A DNA stretch of 64,000 nt, taken from assembly GCF_013426205.1 (NCBI RefSeq), contig NC_089426.1, positions 3,534,001 to 3,598,000 of the forward strand, read 5' to 3'. The notes under the pieces are model-generated. The model was not told the origin of the DNA and ran no database searches. It saw only the letters and a program-made list of their open reading frames with translations. A program made the translations under genes and the position numbers. Below, in pieces: positions 48,605 through 60,241 of this stretch; the first letter of the stretch is position 1; the number at the start of each line of letters is the position of its first letter. This DNA is from Metarhizium brunneum. Its lineage: Eukaryota > Ascomycota > Sordariomycetes > Hypocreales > Clavicipitaceae.

Positions 48605-50536
48605 ATGGCTCGCCACCGCGCCAGAGAAAGCTACCCGCCGCCGCTGTGCGTCGCCGAGCTCGACACGGCGCCTGTCCAGGGCTCAGTCGCTTCGCCCGGG
48701 GGTGGGCTCGCCTTTGAAATGCCGGCAGAGTCGGCGCCGGCACGGGTGGTGAGGGACGAGCCGGGGCGGAGGCCGGCGAGGGCGACTGAGGTGGACGGGA
48801 ATGCGCAGGCGAACCCGTGGCCGTTTTACCTGGATCAAGAGGTCGGGACGGCTGGCGGCGGTGCACCCAGGGAGGAGGACGCAAAGGAGGGCGAGGTGGA
48901 ACAGGCGAATCCGTGGCCGTATCATGGCCCTGCGTCGGGCGACGACGCACCCAGCGCGACGGTATACCCGCAGGTTCGGCAGCAGCAAGGGCCCCGGAGG
49001 ACGGAGTCTCTACATGGCTCGGGCAGCGGCTCTGATGAAGCGGCTTTGCAGGAGTCGCTGAAGCATCCTGGGCAGACGGCGTCTCCGTATCCAGCTCCTC
49101 TACGGGTCTCCCGCCCGAGCAGCACGTCAACAGCCTCCCCTCCGCCTGGCATCAAGCCGTACTGTCCGCCGCCTGGAAGAGACGATGTTTCTGCGGTCGG
49201 ACTAGGCGGTCCGTCATCCGGGGCACCGCCGAAACCACCGATCCAAGGTCCTCAGTCTGCTGGCGTGCCGTACCGGCCGTACCGGCCACCGAGCATATCA
49301 TCTGCCTCGGGGGCTACGACAGCCCAGTCCTCGAGTGTGATGGGCACGGCACCACATCACTTTTATACGCCGTTCAGCTCTGATGCCGAGCCGATGAGTC
49401 CCCCGAAGCAGCGGCCAGATGCTGTGCCGGACACAGAGGATAAGGCTCCCGGACAGAGTCCCTCTATCAAGCCGTACTCACCTCCACCACCACCACCACC
49501 ACCGAAGGACGATTCTCCTGCCGCGTCGACATACAGTCTAGCACAAGATGCAGCGCCCACACCAGCAACGACGCCCTCTCAGCCGCAATCACCACCTCCT
49601 GTAGCCATGGCACACGCTCAAGCACCGCTGGCTCAGCCATCGCCCAGCGTGACACCCGTTTCGCCGCATCACACGGCTTCACCGGGAATGCCACCTTCCC
49701 CGGCGTCATCTTACGACATCCAGCAATCTACATATGTGCCATCGCCGTCATTATCGCCACTGCCGCACCAACCAAGACCGCAAGTCGCCCATTCACGCAC
49801 AGATTCATGGCACACTGGGTACACGCCCGTCTCTCCTCCGCCCGCGTATCCGTATCCCGGGCCAGAAGGACCAGACTCCTGGCCAACAACACCCCAAGGT
49901 CAGCAGCAACAACAACACCAATATCCCGCATACTCACCGCCTCCACCGTCGTACCCGTACCCCGGACAAGGAGGCCGACCAGACTCCCAGCCGACGCCCC
50001 AAAGCCAACAGCATCCCCCGTACTCGCCACCTCCGCCATCTCCCTACCCCCCTCAACCGATATACGCAGCAAACACAGGCCAGCAAAACCCGCCGCTTCC
50101 AGGGGGGAAGCCTCCGCCGCCTCTGCCTCCGCGGCGACCAAACGTCTCGTACGGCGGGTTCGGCGGCGGGCCCTCCAACGCGGCCAACTTCCCGCCGCCG
50201 CCGAAAACCCACTACAACCCGGTGCCGCCGCCGTACCCGCCTCGTCCCCTGGGCAGCGGCACGTCGAGCACGTCCCTGTTCAGCGCGAGCTCCGCGAGGA
50301 AGTGGCTCGATAAGACGAGCCAGGTGCTCGAGAGCAAGCTCGAGTCTGTCCTCCAGGGTCCCCAGGGGCCCCCTTACCGACCGGCATACGCGCCGGGCCC
50401 GCCTCCGCAGGCCTATTCTCACGGACCGCAGACAAGAGGGGTGCCGCCGGGGGGATATGGCTACGGTCCCGGGCCCTGGGGACCGGGGGGGCCTGCGCCG
50501 CGTCCTCCGCCTCCGGGGTGGAGGGGGCCGCCGTAG
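48605..50536 (+). CDS. Proline-rich low-complexity protein
   Basis: An uninterrupted frame of 643 residues from the ATG at 48605. The N-terminal part has two QANPWP(F/Y) motifs (about 65 and 101). Residues about 150-550 are almost entirely Pro/Ser/Gln/Tyr-rich, with runs of P and repeats such as YPYPGxGG and YSPPPPSYPYP, likely disordered. A short conserved-looking amphipathic segment (SARKWLDKTSQVLESKLESV, about residue 563-582) precedes a Gly/Pro/Tyr tail. There is no signal peptide or membrane segment. I do not recognise an enzyme or named family; such proteins are often scaffolds or WW/SH3 ligands. A possible additional first exon 48310-48538 (donor GTCAAC, acceptor GCCAG at 48602) would join in frame just before this ATG and add about 77 residues. 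Confidence 0.7.
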   Translation: MARHRARESYPPPLCVAELDTAPVQGSVASPGGGLAFEMPAESAPARVVRDEPGRRPARATEVDGNAQANPWPFYLDQEVGTAGGGAPREEDAKEGEVEQANPWPYHGPASGDDAPSATVYPQVRQQQGPRRTESLHGSGSGSDEAALQESLKHPGQTASPYPAPLRVSRPSSTSTASPPPGIKPYCPPPGRDDVSAVGLGGPSSGAPPKPPIQGPQSAGVPYRPYRPPSISSASGATTAQSSSVMGTAPHHFYTPFSSDAEPMSPPKQRPDAVPDTEDKAPGQSPSIKPYSPPPPPPPPKDDSPAASTYSLAQDAAPTPATTPSQPQSPPPVAMAHAQAPLAQPSPSVTPVSPHHTASPGMPPSPASSYDIQQSTYVPSPSLSPLPHQPRPQVAHSRTDSWHTGYTPVSPPPAYPYPGPEGPDSWPTTPQGQQQQQHQYPAYSPPPPSYPYPGQGGRPDSQPTPQSQQHPPYSPPPPSPYPPQPIYAANTGQQNPPLPGGKPPPPLPPRRPNVSYGGFGGGPSNAANFPPPPKTHYNPVPPPYPPRPLGSGTSSTSLFSASSARKWLDKTSQVLESKLESVLQGPQGPPYRPAYAPGPPPQAYSHGPQTRGVPPGGYGYGPGPWGPGGPAPRPPPPGWRGPP

Positions 50537-51670
50537 AGACCCCGAAGTTGCTGTGTTAGCGTGGCGTTTTGGATTCGTTGGTTCTTTGAGGGGTCGTGTA
50601 TTTATCTATGGTGGTCGTGGTGGGGTTCTAGTGCCATTTGGATAGGGGATATTGGCCTAGTCTTGGGAGCTATGTGCAGCGTAAATCAAGGACGTTCTTG
50701 AATGGTTTGAGCTGCCTGTATTGAATTTTTAAAGACTTAGCATAGATATTCCACTGTGATGGGTCGACGTACGTTCTCGTGTCTTCTGATATATGGTGTT
50801 GCAACGTGACTACATTCGGCGTTGGACTGAAGATTCTTTTTAGATTTCTTTTCGTCTCTACACCACGCCGTACAAATGGCTGTGTGTGGTTGAGACTTGC
50901 GTACTGCCATTGCTGCTGGTGTCTTTTCTTGGTGCAGATGGGCTGGCAAGGTTTTGTGAAAGTATCTACTTAGGCCCGCGGGATGGATGACAATTGGCGC
51001 GGAGGATTCTGATGGATGATCATTTCTTTATACTGTGAGTGAGCGAGTGGGTGGTTTGGATGGGCACGCCCGGCAAATCAATTTTCGGGGCTGACATGTT
51101 GTAATTGGCGTCAATGGGAAAGGTGTGCCTTTTTTTGGGAGCTGATTCAACATGAGCCGCCGTTTAGCTAGCTATCAGTCGTAAATTCGTCATTGTTGCG
51201 GCCAAAGTTAGACGGCCGGTAACGCGGTGGATTGGCACCGATTGATGACGGATGACATCTGGAGTCAAAAGCTGAATTGGGCTGACATGGCTTGGGCTGA
51301 CATGGCTTGGGCTGACAGTGGCGTTTTGTTGCAGGAGTCGAATCCGTGGCGCAGGGGAAGCGGCCACCCACGTGCTGTTGAGAAGCACGCGAGGTACATG
51401 TCCAGTACTTGCAAAAGCTACCGCCCCAGAACTTCAACCAGATCGACATCACCAGACCCCTTTTTTTGTCCTGTTTGCTGGCTACTGCCAGTTGGCAGTT
51501 GTCATTTGATCCCGTTCATCTGCAACCACGCACGATGCTTGCACCAGGTTGCGCAAGACTACCCAGCTGAGGATGATGCCATTTATTGCACTTGGCATGA
51601 TCAAGGCGTAGTGGTCGTGACTTACTTACTGCCTACTTGTCTAGCCTCTATCGCGGATTGCTAGGTCAAG
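50537..51670. other. Intergenic, between proline-rich gene and APH-like gene
   Basis: The 3' UTR of the proline-rich gene and the promoter of the next gene. A 15-bp tandem repeat lies at 51277-51317. No gene is supportable. Confidence 0.5.
51277..51317. repeat. 15-bp tandem repeat
   Basis: Two full copies of TTGGGCTGACATGGC and the first 11 bases of a third, about 350 bp upstream of the APH-like gene. Confidence 0.9.
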
Positions 51671-53252
51671 ATGGAACTGAGTTTGGCTGCTTGCAGCCCG
51701 TCATCCACTTCGAATAAACATCAGAGTAAAGAAGGAAACGCCACTTTGGCAGATGTACATGCCGTCGATGACCAAGTTGACCAGGTTCCGTTGGAATACT
51801 GCCCACCAACAGAACAGCAAATCGAGGGCGCTATCCAGCAGTTTATCGATTCAATAAATCTAGATGCCGTCTGTGATCTGGCATCTAAACACAATGGCGG
51901 AAAGACGTGCAAAATTATCACCAAAGACAATGGCAGCTTTAATGTCTGTTTCTTTGTTCGTTTTGATGCCGACAGCAAAACACAGGTCATAAGGATTCCA
52001 ATTGAACCAGTGGTTCGCCATGCCTGGCAAAAAGTCCTCTCCGAAGTTACTACGCTACGGTGAGCAAAACCCCTTTCCATCTCTGCGCCATCAATTCTTC
52101 GACAACTGACTGTGCCGCATAGGTATATTAAGGACAATACAACGATTCCCATTCCTCAAGTCCTCACATACGGCATCCACGATGAAATCATTCAAGGTGC
52201 TAAAACGCCTTTCATAATCATGGACCTTATCCCCGGGCAGAAACTTCATACAAAGACGTTCTTATGCGCAACGAAAGCACAGCGGCAGCGGCTATATACC
52301 GACCTTATAGATATATTATCACAGCTACGTAAACTCGAGTTTCCTGCTAGCGGCTCGCTGATGCCGAACCCAGAAGACGACAAATGCAGTCCCATTCTTG
52401 GCCCATTCCTTTCCATCACTGCAAACGAGTTTGAAAGGAGTAGCGGGAGGTCCTTGCCGCAGGAGGTTTTCACATCGTTGGGGCGTTTTGTGGATTACCA
52501 CCATAGCATCTTGACAGAAACGTACCAACTTCCCGTGGAGAACTTGTCTTACAGGGATGCCAAGACGGAACTCTTCGCACTTGACAGTTTATCCAAAGAA
52601 ATTTCTAAATGCATTGGCTCGATGCCGACCAGTCCTTCATTCGTGTTGGCACATCCAGACCTACGATTCGGCAATATATTTGTTGACGATGACTTCCAAC
52701 ATCCTCGGCATCATAGACTGGGAATTCACAAGCACAATCCCACTCCAATTGTTCACACCGCCGCCGTGGGTTACCGGTCACGACCCCGATACACTGCGGG
52801 CTATGCGTGGACTTGTGCGTGGCCCCTTTCGTGATGAGATTTTTGCCGAGTTCCGCGACGTTCTGCAAAATAAGCGCGAAACATGCAGTATTTCGGAAAA
52901 GTTATGGCACGAGTGGGGATATCAACAGGGACAGGCTGGACAAGAAGAGACCCCCATTCAAAGACTCCCAACTATTGCCCAGATATTACGTCACCCTTCC
53001 AGTCTCATGGGCGTATATTGTTCGTCTCTCTTCCACATACTTTTCGGGCCGCTTGCGAAAAGAGATGAAGAGATTGGCAAGTTTTTTGACCATCCAGACA
53101 ATGTGAGTCTCGTGAAGCAGGTTGAGCTTCAAATTGAGAAATCCAAGCGCTATACGCAATATCTAGAAGACAGAGGCCTTCTTGTTGAGGACGTCCAGAG
53201 TCAGCAAATTCGGGAGTATCTTGCCAATACTAAACATTTACTTACTCCATAG
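51671..53252 (+). pseudogene. Aminoglycoside phosphotransferase (APH)-fold family gene with a +1 frameshift
   Basis: Exon 1 51671-52059, intron 52060-52122 (63 bp, GTGAGC...ATAG), exon 2 from 52123. The kinase-like APH fold is clear: an N-lobe with SFNVCFFVRF and VIRIP, the hinge IIMDLIPGQKL, and the catalytic loop LAHPDLRFGNIFVDDDF (H307-x-D309...N314). Right after Phe321 the frame is lost, while the next frame continues the expected text NILGIIDWEFTSTIPLQLF (Asp of IDWE binds Mg2+) to the stop at 53252. One extra C at about 52696-52697 explains this. Read as is, translation ends at 52834 without the metal-binding Asp. This is either a recent pseudogene or a sequencing error; the rest of the frame is intact, so decay is at most young. 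Fungal APH-like proteins form large, mostly uncharacterised families, and antibiotic resistance is not implied. Confidence 0.85.
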
Positions 53253-53756
53253 ATAAGCAACGTTCACCGTTTACTAGTTAAGTCGCCCTTTGATTTCTTC
53301 CGCCTGCCCCTCTAAATCGACCATTCTCCCCCACAGTCTGGCTTTCCTTCGTTCGCTCTCAAACAGCTTCTGTCTTGAAGCCACCACAGCGCTGTTCATG
53401 TCTTCAACGTCAGTCTTGTCTCAACGCCTTTGTGAGCTGGAAGCGGTTCTAGTCATCAAGTATAGGCCGTTCCTAACAGGGTCGATTTGGAATGCGGACG
53501 AGACCTTGCAGATATACTGCGTGTGTGGGCATTTCAGGTTTTCGGGGTGACTCCGCGTGAGTCACTAGCACAAAGTCAATAGGTTTGAGCTACAACATAC
53601 AAGGATTACTTCTATAATAAAAGTGGCTAAGGCTATCGCGAGATGGTTTTGGCTAGCGGGCCGCGACGCAGCACTAATTGCGCTGGTATATCTGACGCGT
53701 TATAATGCGCGTATAGACGGTTTATTTCTCTCGTCTCTTACTATTCTTGGCTTGGT

Positions 53757-53858
53757 ATAGCCTAATAATGTGTTATCAGATATTGCGCTTGCACGATCCT
53801 TGTATCATGCTTGTAATCTCATTTGACTTGGGAGGGAAACAAAAAAAAGCTAATAGGT
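53757..53858 (+). repeat. Diverged direct repeat, copy A
   Basis: About 100 bp similar to copy B at 54215-54320 in the same orientation. Shared blocks include GTTATCAGAT, CGCTTGCA, GTATCATGCTTGTAAT and CGAAACAA/GGAAACAA, then TAATA-GG. Probably a relic of a repetitive element. Confidence 0.75.
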
Positions 53859-53863
53859 CGTTC

Positions 53864-54112
53864 CTAGAGGCGCCTTCAATTGCACTGGGCAACCTTATTG
53901 TCTCTTCGTCCTCCTTGTCAATGTCACGCATGGTCTCGCCGAGACGTTTCTGGACCTCTTCAAGTCCCTATACTACATCGTATGCGTGTATACTTGTTGG
54001 TTCGCAAATCTGTTCTTCCGCAGACTGTATATCAGAGCAGAGCAGTAGCGGTGAACCATCGCCGATGATGACAACCATCCAGCATTTGACAACAGGCTCC
54101 TATGCAGCCTGA
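53864..54112 (-). pseudogene. Decayed coding fragment with in-frame stops
   Basis: On the minus strand one frame reads like protein for about 80 codons but contains two TAG stops. Segments are CWMVVIIGDGSPLLLC, SAEEQICEPTSIHAYDVV, stop, then GLEEVQKRLGETMRDIDKED. The charged, helix-like composition suggests remnant coding sequence, perhaps from a large fungal gene family. I cannot name the family. It lies between the two copies of the direct repeat. Confidence 0.35.
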
Positions 54113-54214
54113 CAATAATACGACTAATATTCAGTTTTTTTTTCTTCGTACACCAATATGATTACACCTCATGGCGACCTACAAAAGATGAAAAGTTGAG
54201 AATTAACAAGGTCA

Positions 54215-54320
54215 ATAGCCCAATACTATGTTATCAGATTTTACGCTTGCATGATACTCGTATCATGCTTGTAATTTCACTTAACTAATGAGCGAAACAA
54301 TTCAAGCGTTAATAAGGTTA
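54215..54320 (+). repeat. Diverged direct repeat, copy B
   Basis: Partner of copy A about 460 bp upstream. Differences include both transitions and transversions, so RIP alone (repeat-induced C-to-T mutation) does not explain them. Confidence 0.75.
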
Positions 54321-56780
54321 ATAGAGCGAAGGAACGATTTGTTACGATGAGGACAGAATATAGGCGTTAGGTTCTGGCGGCGTTCTTTTAGATTCAATGT
54401 TTCTTCCAACGTATTTTTAGCGGGGGGAGTGGGCCGCGGGGGCGATGCCTTCCGTACCCAGGCCGCAACATTGAACGGACCGACCTTGACAGCGACTTGG
54501 CTGGCTTACGCCGAAGCACAATCGGTGCATGAACAAAAGAAATGACTAGGAGGTGCTCATCTAAGAACGGGGGAAGTCCCGTGCGGACGTAGCAAATATC
54601 CTTTGTTCTGCATTTAGACGGGCGCGGGGCGCTACATCAAGTGCTTCTATTCTGACGTCTGGAAAAAGCCAGAGATTGCCAAGGCGCCCCTTGCAATGCG
54701 CGGACTGGGTCTTGGGCCGATCGATCTGCCGACATAGGACGCGGGTAGCCAGAGTAGGGGTGAAGTTTATTTGGGCTGTCATCACGGTTGGGAAATGCAA
54801 TAGCCGGGGACTTGGCCAGATTGGAGGCACGACGACCGCGTGCCCGGGATATTTATGACAAGTGCATGTGGAAATGTAGCTTGTGCAGCAGCCAGCGGTT
54901 GGTACTTAGACAGACTCTGGTGACGTGCATGCGGAGCAATGGCCGCGATTTTTGCGATTCGGAGAATCGTAGGTCAGGCTCTCCCCTTTATGCCCGTATT
55001 GGTGGGCAACGACTCGGCGGCAAACCCGACATTGCTGCCACGCTCCCATTTACAACGCCAGTGGCGACGTATTCTTCACAATACCTCTGCTGGCCTCCAT
55101 TATTAATTAATTTGGTGGCAAAAATGGAGGACCCGTTGATGGTGGACTCGAAGATCAGGATTATTACTACGTACTTGGCGAGTGTGCCCCTCGGACTGAC
55201 TTGTATTATGGCGTCGGAATCAGACATGAAGTCTTGGCGGTTTGGTGCGCAAGTTCCGAATACTATTCCATGCATTACATACATAATACGTACATCTCGG
55301 TCGGGAGGTGGGAGGGCATTCGCGGAATGCACCAAAGGGCGTGGGGCGATAAACGACGATGGGTTGATTTGCAATCCGGTGTCAGCACTCGCGGAGATGG
55401 ATGGCAGGGACGAATGCTCAACTCGTGGTATCAAACCAAATAGCTGAGCACTCCGTGCTGCCAAGCACAGCTGCCTGACTGCCACATTACAGCACGTATA
55501 CTCCATATATGTATGTATTTATATGTGCGGCCAAGGCAAATGTCGGAGTCTGTTGATGACAGTTGTTACTCGGTAATGCGAGTAAGATTGTCGTTGCACA
55601 AGCGGCATGAAGCGCGAGAGAAGGGCTGCCTTCAAGCCGGGCCATCCAGGAGTCGCCTGATATCGCGTGCCCAACGTCATGCCCTCAAAGGTTCCGTCGA
55701 CTTGAGAAGGCAAAGTTGCATTGATGGCTCCTCCTTGGCCATTTGGCTTCAAGCTTCAAATTGACGCCAACTTTATCTCTGCAGCTTCTCATGCGTCCCC
55801 CTAGGGCATCAACCGACTTGTATTTCACGTGTGTCGCATCTAGAAAATCCCTGTGTCAAGGATAGCCGCGTAACCCGGCATCTTTGAATCTTGCAACTCG
55901 CTGATAATATTATATGTCGCAGCCTGGTGGAGACGAGGGCACGCCTGGATCGTACTGAAGATATTACGGGAGGCAGTCAGGCCGGGAGGGCGCCGCCCAA
56001 ACCATCCCCGTCGCCGCTCGTAGTCGAGTTCTCAACTTGAGCCCCATTTCCGTTTTGGAAATGTTTGCTGAACCGCCTGGAACGGACGGACAGGTCGGCG
56101 GATGGACCAACTTGGACAGCCACGCCGTCCGCGGGCGCCAAAAATCGTCATCATTATCATGGACCGGTGACACTCGACCAACCATCTCGACCGTGGACTA
56201 GCGAGAGGGGCTTGGGGTGACAGCGACCATGAAAGGAGCGGCCGCCACACGCCCTGTTAAAAAGGCGAGCGATCCTTGGTTGTGCTCCAGGGCGCGGGAG
56301 ACGCGGCAGAGGAATTGAACATCGTCATGCCCCAAGTGGTTGAGCAATGTATCTTGACAACCGGCTGCAGTCCAACGCCGACTGACCCGACAACTTGACT
56401 AGACGTTCAACAGACATCTCATGTTGTGACTCGGTAGTCTGAAGGGCGTCCTTATTGTACATATGTGCATACATGCGGAGCACCGAGTATGCACACAGCA
56501 TTATCACAATGTCGCAGAAAAACGGGCAAGGGAGCAGATGATCCGCGATCCACACTTGGGCTGCTACACACGCCTTGCCTTCTTGGCGATTTCAAAGACG
56601 GTCGTGGTTGAACTTCTGGGGAACTGCCCAACATGAGGAGGACTGAGGGCTCGGGCACAGACGTGAACCTGAAGACGAGTCATTGGCTTGACGTGTTTGA
56701 AGCTCCTGACGAACCCCAAGACAGACTAATACCATTCCGCCCGAGTAATTGAGCCTGCCATTTGATGATTTCGCTTGGAG

Positions 56781-56831
56781 CTGATGCTGGTGCTGATGCT
56801 GGTGCTGATGCTGGTGCTGATGCTGATGCTG
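56781..56831. repeat. 12-bp minisatellite GATGCTGGTGCT
   Basis: About four units (the last two hexamers degenerate to GCTGAT) in non-coding DNA; it creates spurious Ala/Asp- and Gln/His-rich frames on the two strands. Confidence 0.85.
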
Positions 56832-58378
56832 ACGATGACAATTGTTGGGCATTGGCTTGGTCGTGTCAGCCCAGGCGGCTGGCCGTCTCCCGTCGCCTCC
56901 AAGGTCGTCGACCGAGTCAGTCTGGCATCGGCAAGGCAGAGGGAGCATCTCGAATGCTGAGATTACGACGAGCCGCTCGACCCAGCAGCGCATCTGAACA
57001 ACACCCCTGATGAGCGGGCAGCTTGACATTTGGACTTGGGAAGCGGCGCGGCAAGGTGATGGGTTGACGGCGTCTTGTTTGGGGGCTGCATCCATGCGCA
57101 ACCCACAGACATCTGAGCAGGCGGTCTGGGCAGCATCAATTGGACGTTGCCAACGTTGTAGCCGCTCCAGCAGCCCGGTAGAGCTAATCTTAGAACCATG
57201 GTGGTGCCAGACCAGCCTGGTGCTCGAGTCCCAGCCGTCCTGGGCCTGGCGGTCTGATCAATTGATAACCCGATTGACATTTCAAGACATCAATGGAGCA
57301 CCCAGGCCTCCTCGCGCAGGCTCCAGGACCCAATTTCAGCGCTTGAGCCTTCCTGCCACCCCCAAAGCGGCCCTCTGGCACTCGCTGCATGTGCTGGTTC
57401 CATGATTGATCATTGATCATCTGCTGCTGTGTCAGCCGTCCTTGTCCAGACGTCAGCTTTTGTCACTCGGGCCCCCGAGTTGACTGACCCCCTGTGCCGA
57501 GCTTGTGGCAAACTGGCCGTCTTCTTTGTGGCACCAGTGCTTTCAATGTTGCCAGCTGCTTGCCTGCCCGCCTGCCTGCCGTGGTCATCTGCCCAAGCCC
57601 ATTTGATGGCATGGTCTATGCCAGCTCCCGACCGTCTGGGAGTTGACGAGTTGCGCGCCCTTTAGGATTTCCTTTTGATTATTCCCGCTCAGCGCCTGCT
57701 CCGTACCTCCTACCAGACCTGGACCTACTGCATGCACTAGGTACCTCCTAGCTAGGTACTTTATATCGGTTCTCTCCGCTGGCGTGCTAGCAGAACCCCA
57801 TCTCAGGTACCCAGGGAGGCAGGTAGTTTACTGGTCAATGGTCGACTTGTACTCCGTCGCCCCAGGTGCCGTCACTGGACTGGCAGTGCTGCGTGCTGCC
57901 CGCTCTGTCAATCGCTGGCCCGAGCTTTCTCGCCTCGCCTCGCCTCGCCAGACTCTGGAGCCCGCCCATCCATCCCTTCGGCTCCCCTTCTCTTAGACGT
58001 CTCCTTCCTTCTCCCCTTCTTGCGTCCCGACCTTTTTCTCTTCCTCTCTTCCTCTCCTCCAACACCACAACTACTACCACCAACACCCCACACACCACTC
58101 CTCACCGTCAACTACCAGCTCTGTCTGGTAAACGACTAAACCATCCGACCTGCTCGATTGCGAGCTTCAACCCCAATTTCTCTCATCGACATCCCGACCC
58201 TCGAGTTTTTACTCCCTCGCGGGCGTCGAATTTTCCCTCGTGCACGCCTCGTCCTGATCGACCACTCGCTTCCACCTTTCGTTTGGTCACCGCCACCAAC
58301 AGCATAAAGTCGTGGCACACCAGATTGCACCCGACCTCTCTGACCGCCTCTACCACTGAATAGGAGCCCAGTGCATTG

Positions 58379-58475
58379 GTAAGTCATGGACAATTCAAGT
58401 CCCATCTAGAGTTTTGACGAAAAACAAAATCCAACCCTTTTCATAACCATTTATCCTTGTTGCCTCAAACGGCAG
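58379..58475 (+). promoter_or_regulatory. Possible 5'-UTR intron of the CK1 gene
   Basis: GTAAGT at 58379 follows a C/T-rich stretch that resembles a transcribed leader, and CGGCAG ends at 58475. The next coding exon starts at 58941. Other acceptors further down are possible; the call rests on splice consensus only. Confidence 0.3.
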
Positions 58476-58940
58476 CTGAGGTTTTTTCCTTGTGCTGCTG
58501 CCTTCACTTTTGCTTCCGGGGGGGTCCACTGCAAACCAAGTGGTGGTTAGTGGCCGCATTAATAGCTGACCAGTTGGTGTACTTGTCGGTCCGGCCGTGT
58601 GTCCGTTATGTTAGCCTTGGGTGAAGTTTCAATGTGCACCCAACTTCGCCCAGACAATTTTGTACCCTTCAACCTCCCCCCACTCGTTCATGTTCCTCTT
58701 TAACATTTATCAACGCCCTGCACCTGTCTTGGAAGCATTCCTCTTCATTTCCCTCTTGCCTCAATTGATCATCGACGTTGGCTGCAATTATTATTCATCA
58801 GTTACTAACCCAGAGGGGACATAGCTAAATCAAGCACACTGCCCGACACTGTTCAACCTTTTTTCAACTCTTGGCAACAGTATCACCTACAATTTGCTTC
58901 CTTCCTTCGTGGAAAGAAGCTCCTTGAACTCACATTCAAA

Positions 58941-60241
58941 ATGACTACAATGGTATGGAACACCACTTGACCCTCGCAGAATAATTAGCACCAGGAGTTT
59001 TTGACATGTACCCATCATCGGACGGCCATGAGTCTCCAGATGACGGCAAACCTCAGCAATGTGGCCCTTCGACTGTCGTGATCAACCAACATCGCTCACT
59101 TATTCTAATACATTAGCTAACGTAGTTTACCTAACAGGATCTGCGTGTCGGTAACAAGTACCGCATCGGCCGAAAAATTGGCTCGGGTTCATTTGGTGAT
59201 ATTTATCTCGGCACCAACATCATTTCCGGGGAGGAAATTGCCATCAAGCTTGAATCCGTCAAGGCCAAGCATCCCCAACTCGAATATGAAGCCCGGGTCT
59301 ACAAGTCACTCGCTGGAGGTGTCGGTATTCCGTTCGTTCGCTGGTTTGGTACCGAGTGCGACTACAACGCGATGGTGCTCGATCTCCTTGGTCCTAGCTT
59401 GGAAGACCTCTTCAACTTCTGCAACCGCAAATTCTCGCTGAAAACCGTCCTGCTGCTCGCCGACCAACTGATCTCCCGAATCGAGTATATTCACGCCAAA
59501 TCTTTTATCCATCGTGATATCAAACCGGATAATTTCCTCATGGGCATTGGCAAGCGGGGCAATCAAGTCAATGTCATTGATTTCGGTCTGGCTAAGAAAT
59601 ACCGAGATCCCAAGACTCATTTCCATATCCCGTACCGTGAGAACAAGAATTTGACCGGCACTGCACGTTATGCATCCATCAACACCCACTTGGGCGTTGA
59701 GCAGTCTCGCCGTGACGACATGGAGTCTCTCGGCTACGTCATGCTCTACTTTTGCCGTGGATCTCTCCCTTGGCAGGGTCTGAAGGCTGCCACGAAGAAG
59801 CAGAAGTATGACCGCATCATGGAGAAGAAGATGACGACCCCTACTGAAGTCTTGTGCCGTGGCTTCCCCAACGAGTTTGCCATCTACTTGAACTACACCC
59901 GTTCCCTTCGATTTGACGACAAGCCTGACTACAGCTATCTCCGCAAGATCTTCCGCGATCTCTTCGTTCGTGAGGGCTTCCAATACGACTATGTATTCGA
60001 CTGGACTGTCTATAAGTATCAAAAGAACGCCCAGGCCATCGCTCAGGCTGCTGGCCAAGCCAACCCTGAAGATGACGAGAAGGCCCGTGCTTCCCGCACC
60101 AATGCTGCCACTGGTGTACAGTCTGCCGCCAAGCCCAATGCTATCCCGAGCTCTCGGCGTAAAATGCTTGAACGCGGATCTGGTGCTGGTGTCGACACTC
60201 CGGATACCAACCGTGCCATTGGCGGAAGCGACAGGATGTGA
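58941..60241 (+). CDS. hhp1: Casein kinase I (CK1 delta/epsilon type, Hhp1-like)
   Basis: Exon 1 is only 12 bp (58941-58952, MTTM). The intron 58953-59137 (185 bp, GTATGG...AACAG) leads to exon 2 59138-60241, giving 371 residues. It is a complete CK1 domain: P-loop GSGSFG 19-24, Lys41 in [16 protein letters not shown] (Asp131), DFG 152-154, and the CK1-specific SIN sequence (YASINTHLG) in place of APE. CK1 delta/epsilon orthologues phosphorylate many targets in DNA repair, membrane traffic and cell polarity. In Neurospora the orthologue CK-1a is the main FRQ kinase of the circadian clock. The tail after the domain is short and Ala/Ser-rich. The stop TGA lies inside a perfect GTGAGT donor (60238-60243), so an alternative C-terminus by splicing is possible. 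Confidence 0.97.

Larger units (their letters stand above)
53253..58940. other. Intergenic region with decayed repeats, then CK1 upstream region
   Basis: The left part (53.3-54.4 kb) is A/T-richer and holds a diverged direct-repeat pair with a decayed coding fragment between. 54.4-57.7 kb contains overlapping frames on both strands, the longest 220 codons at 54788-55447, without family features. A 12-bp GATGCTGGTGCT array lies at 56781-56831. From about 57.96 kb the strand becomes strongly C/T-rich, as expected for the promoter and leader of a highly expressed fungal gene (casein kinase I). Confidence 0.5.

Noticed and set aside
51671..53252. Antibiotic-resistance role for the APH-like gene
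   Set aside because: The fold is shared by large fungal families of unknown substrate, and this copy is frameshifted; nothing points to a drug.
54788..55447. 220-codon frame, with a 172-codon frame on the opposite strand
   Set aside because: Neither translation shows a domain, and the two overlap on opposite strands with no splice structure; probably chance.
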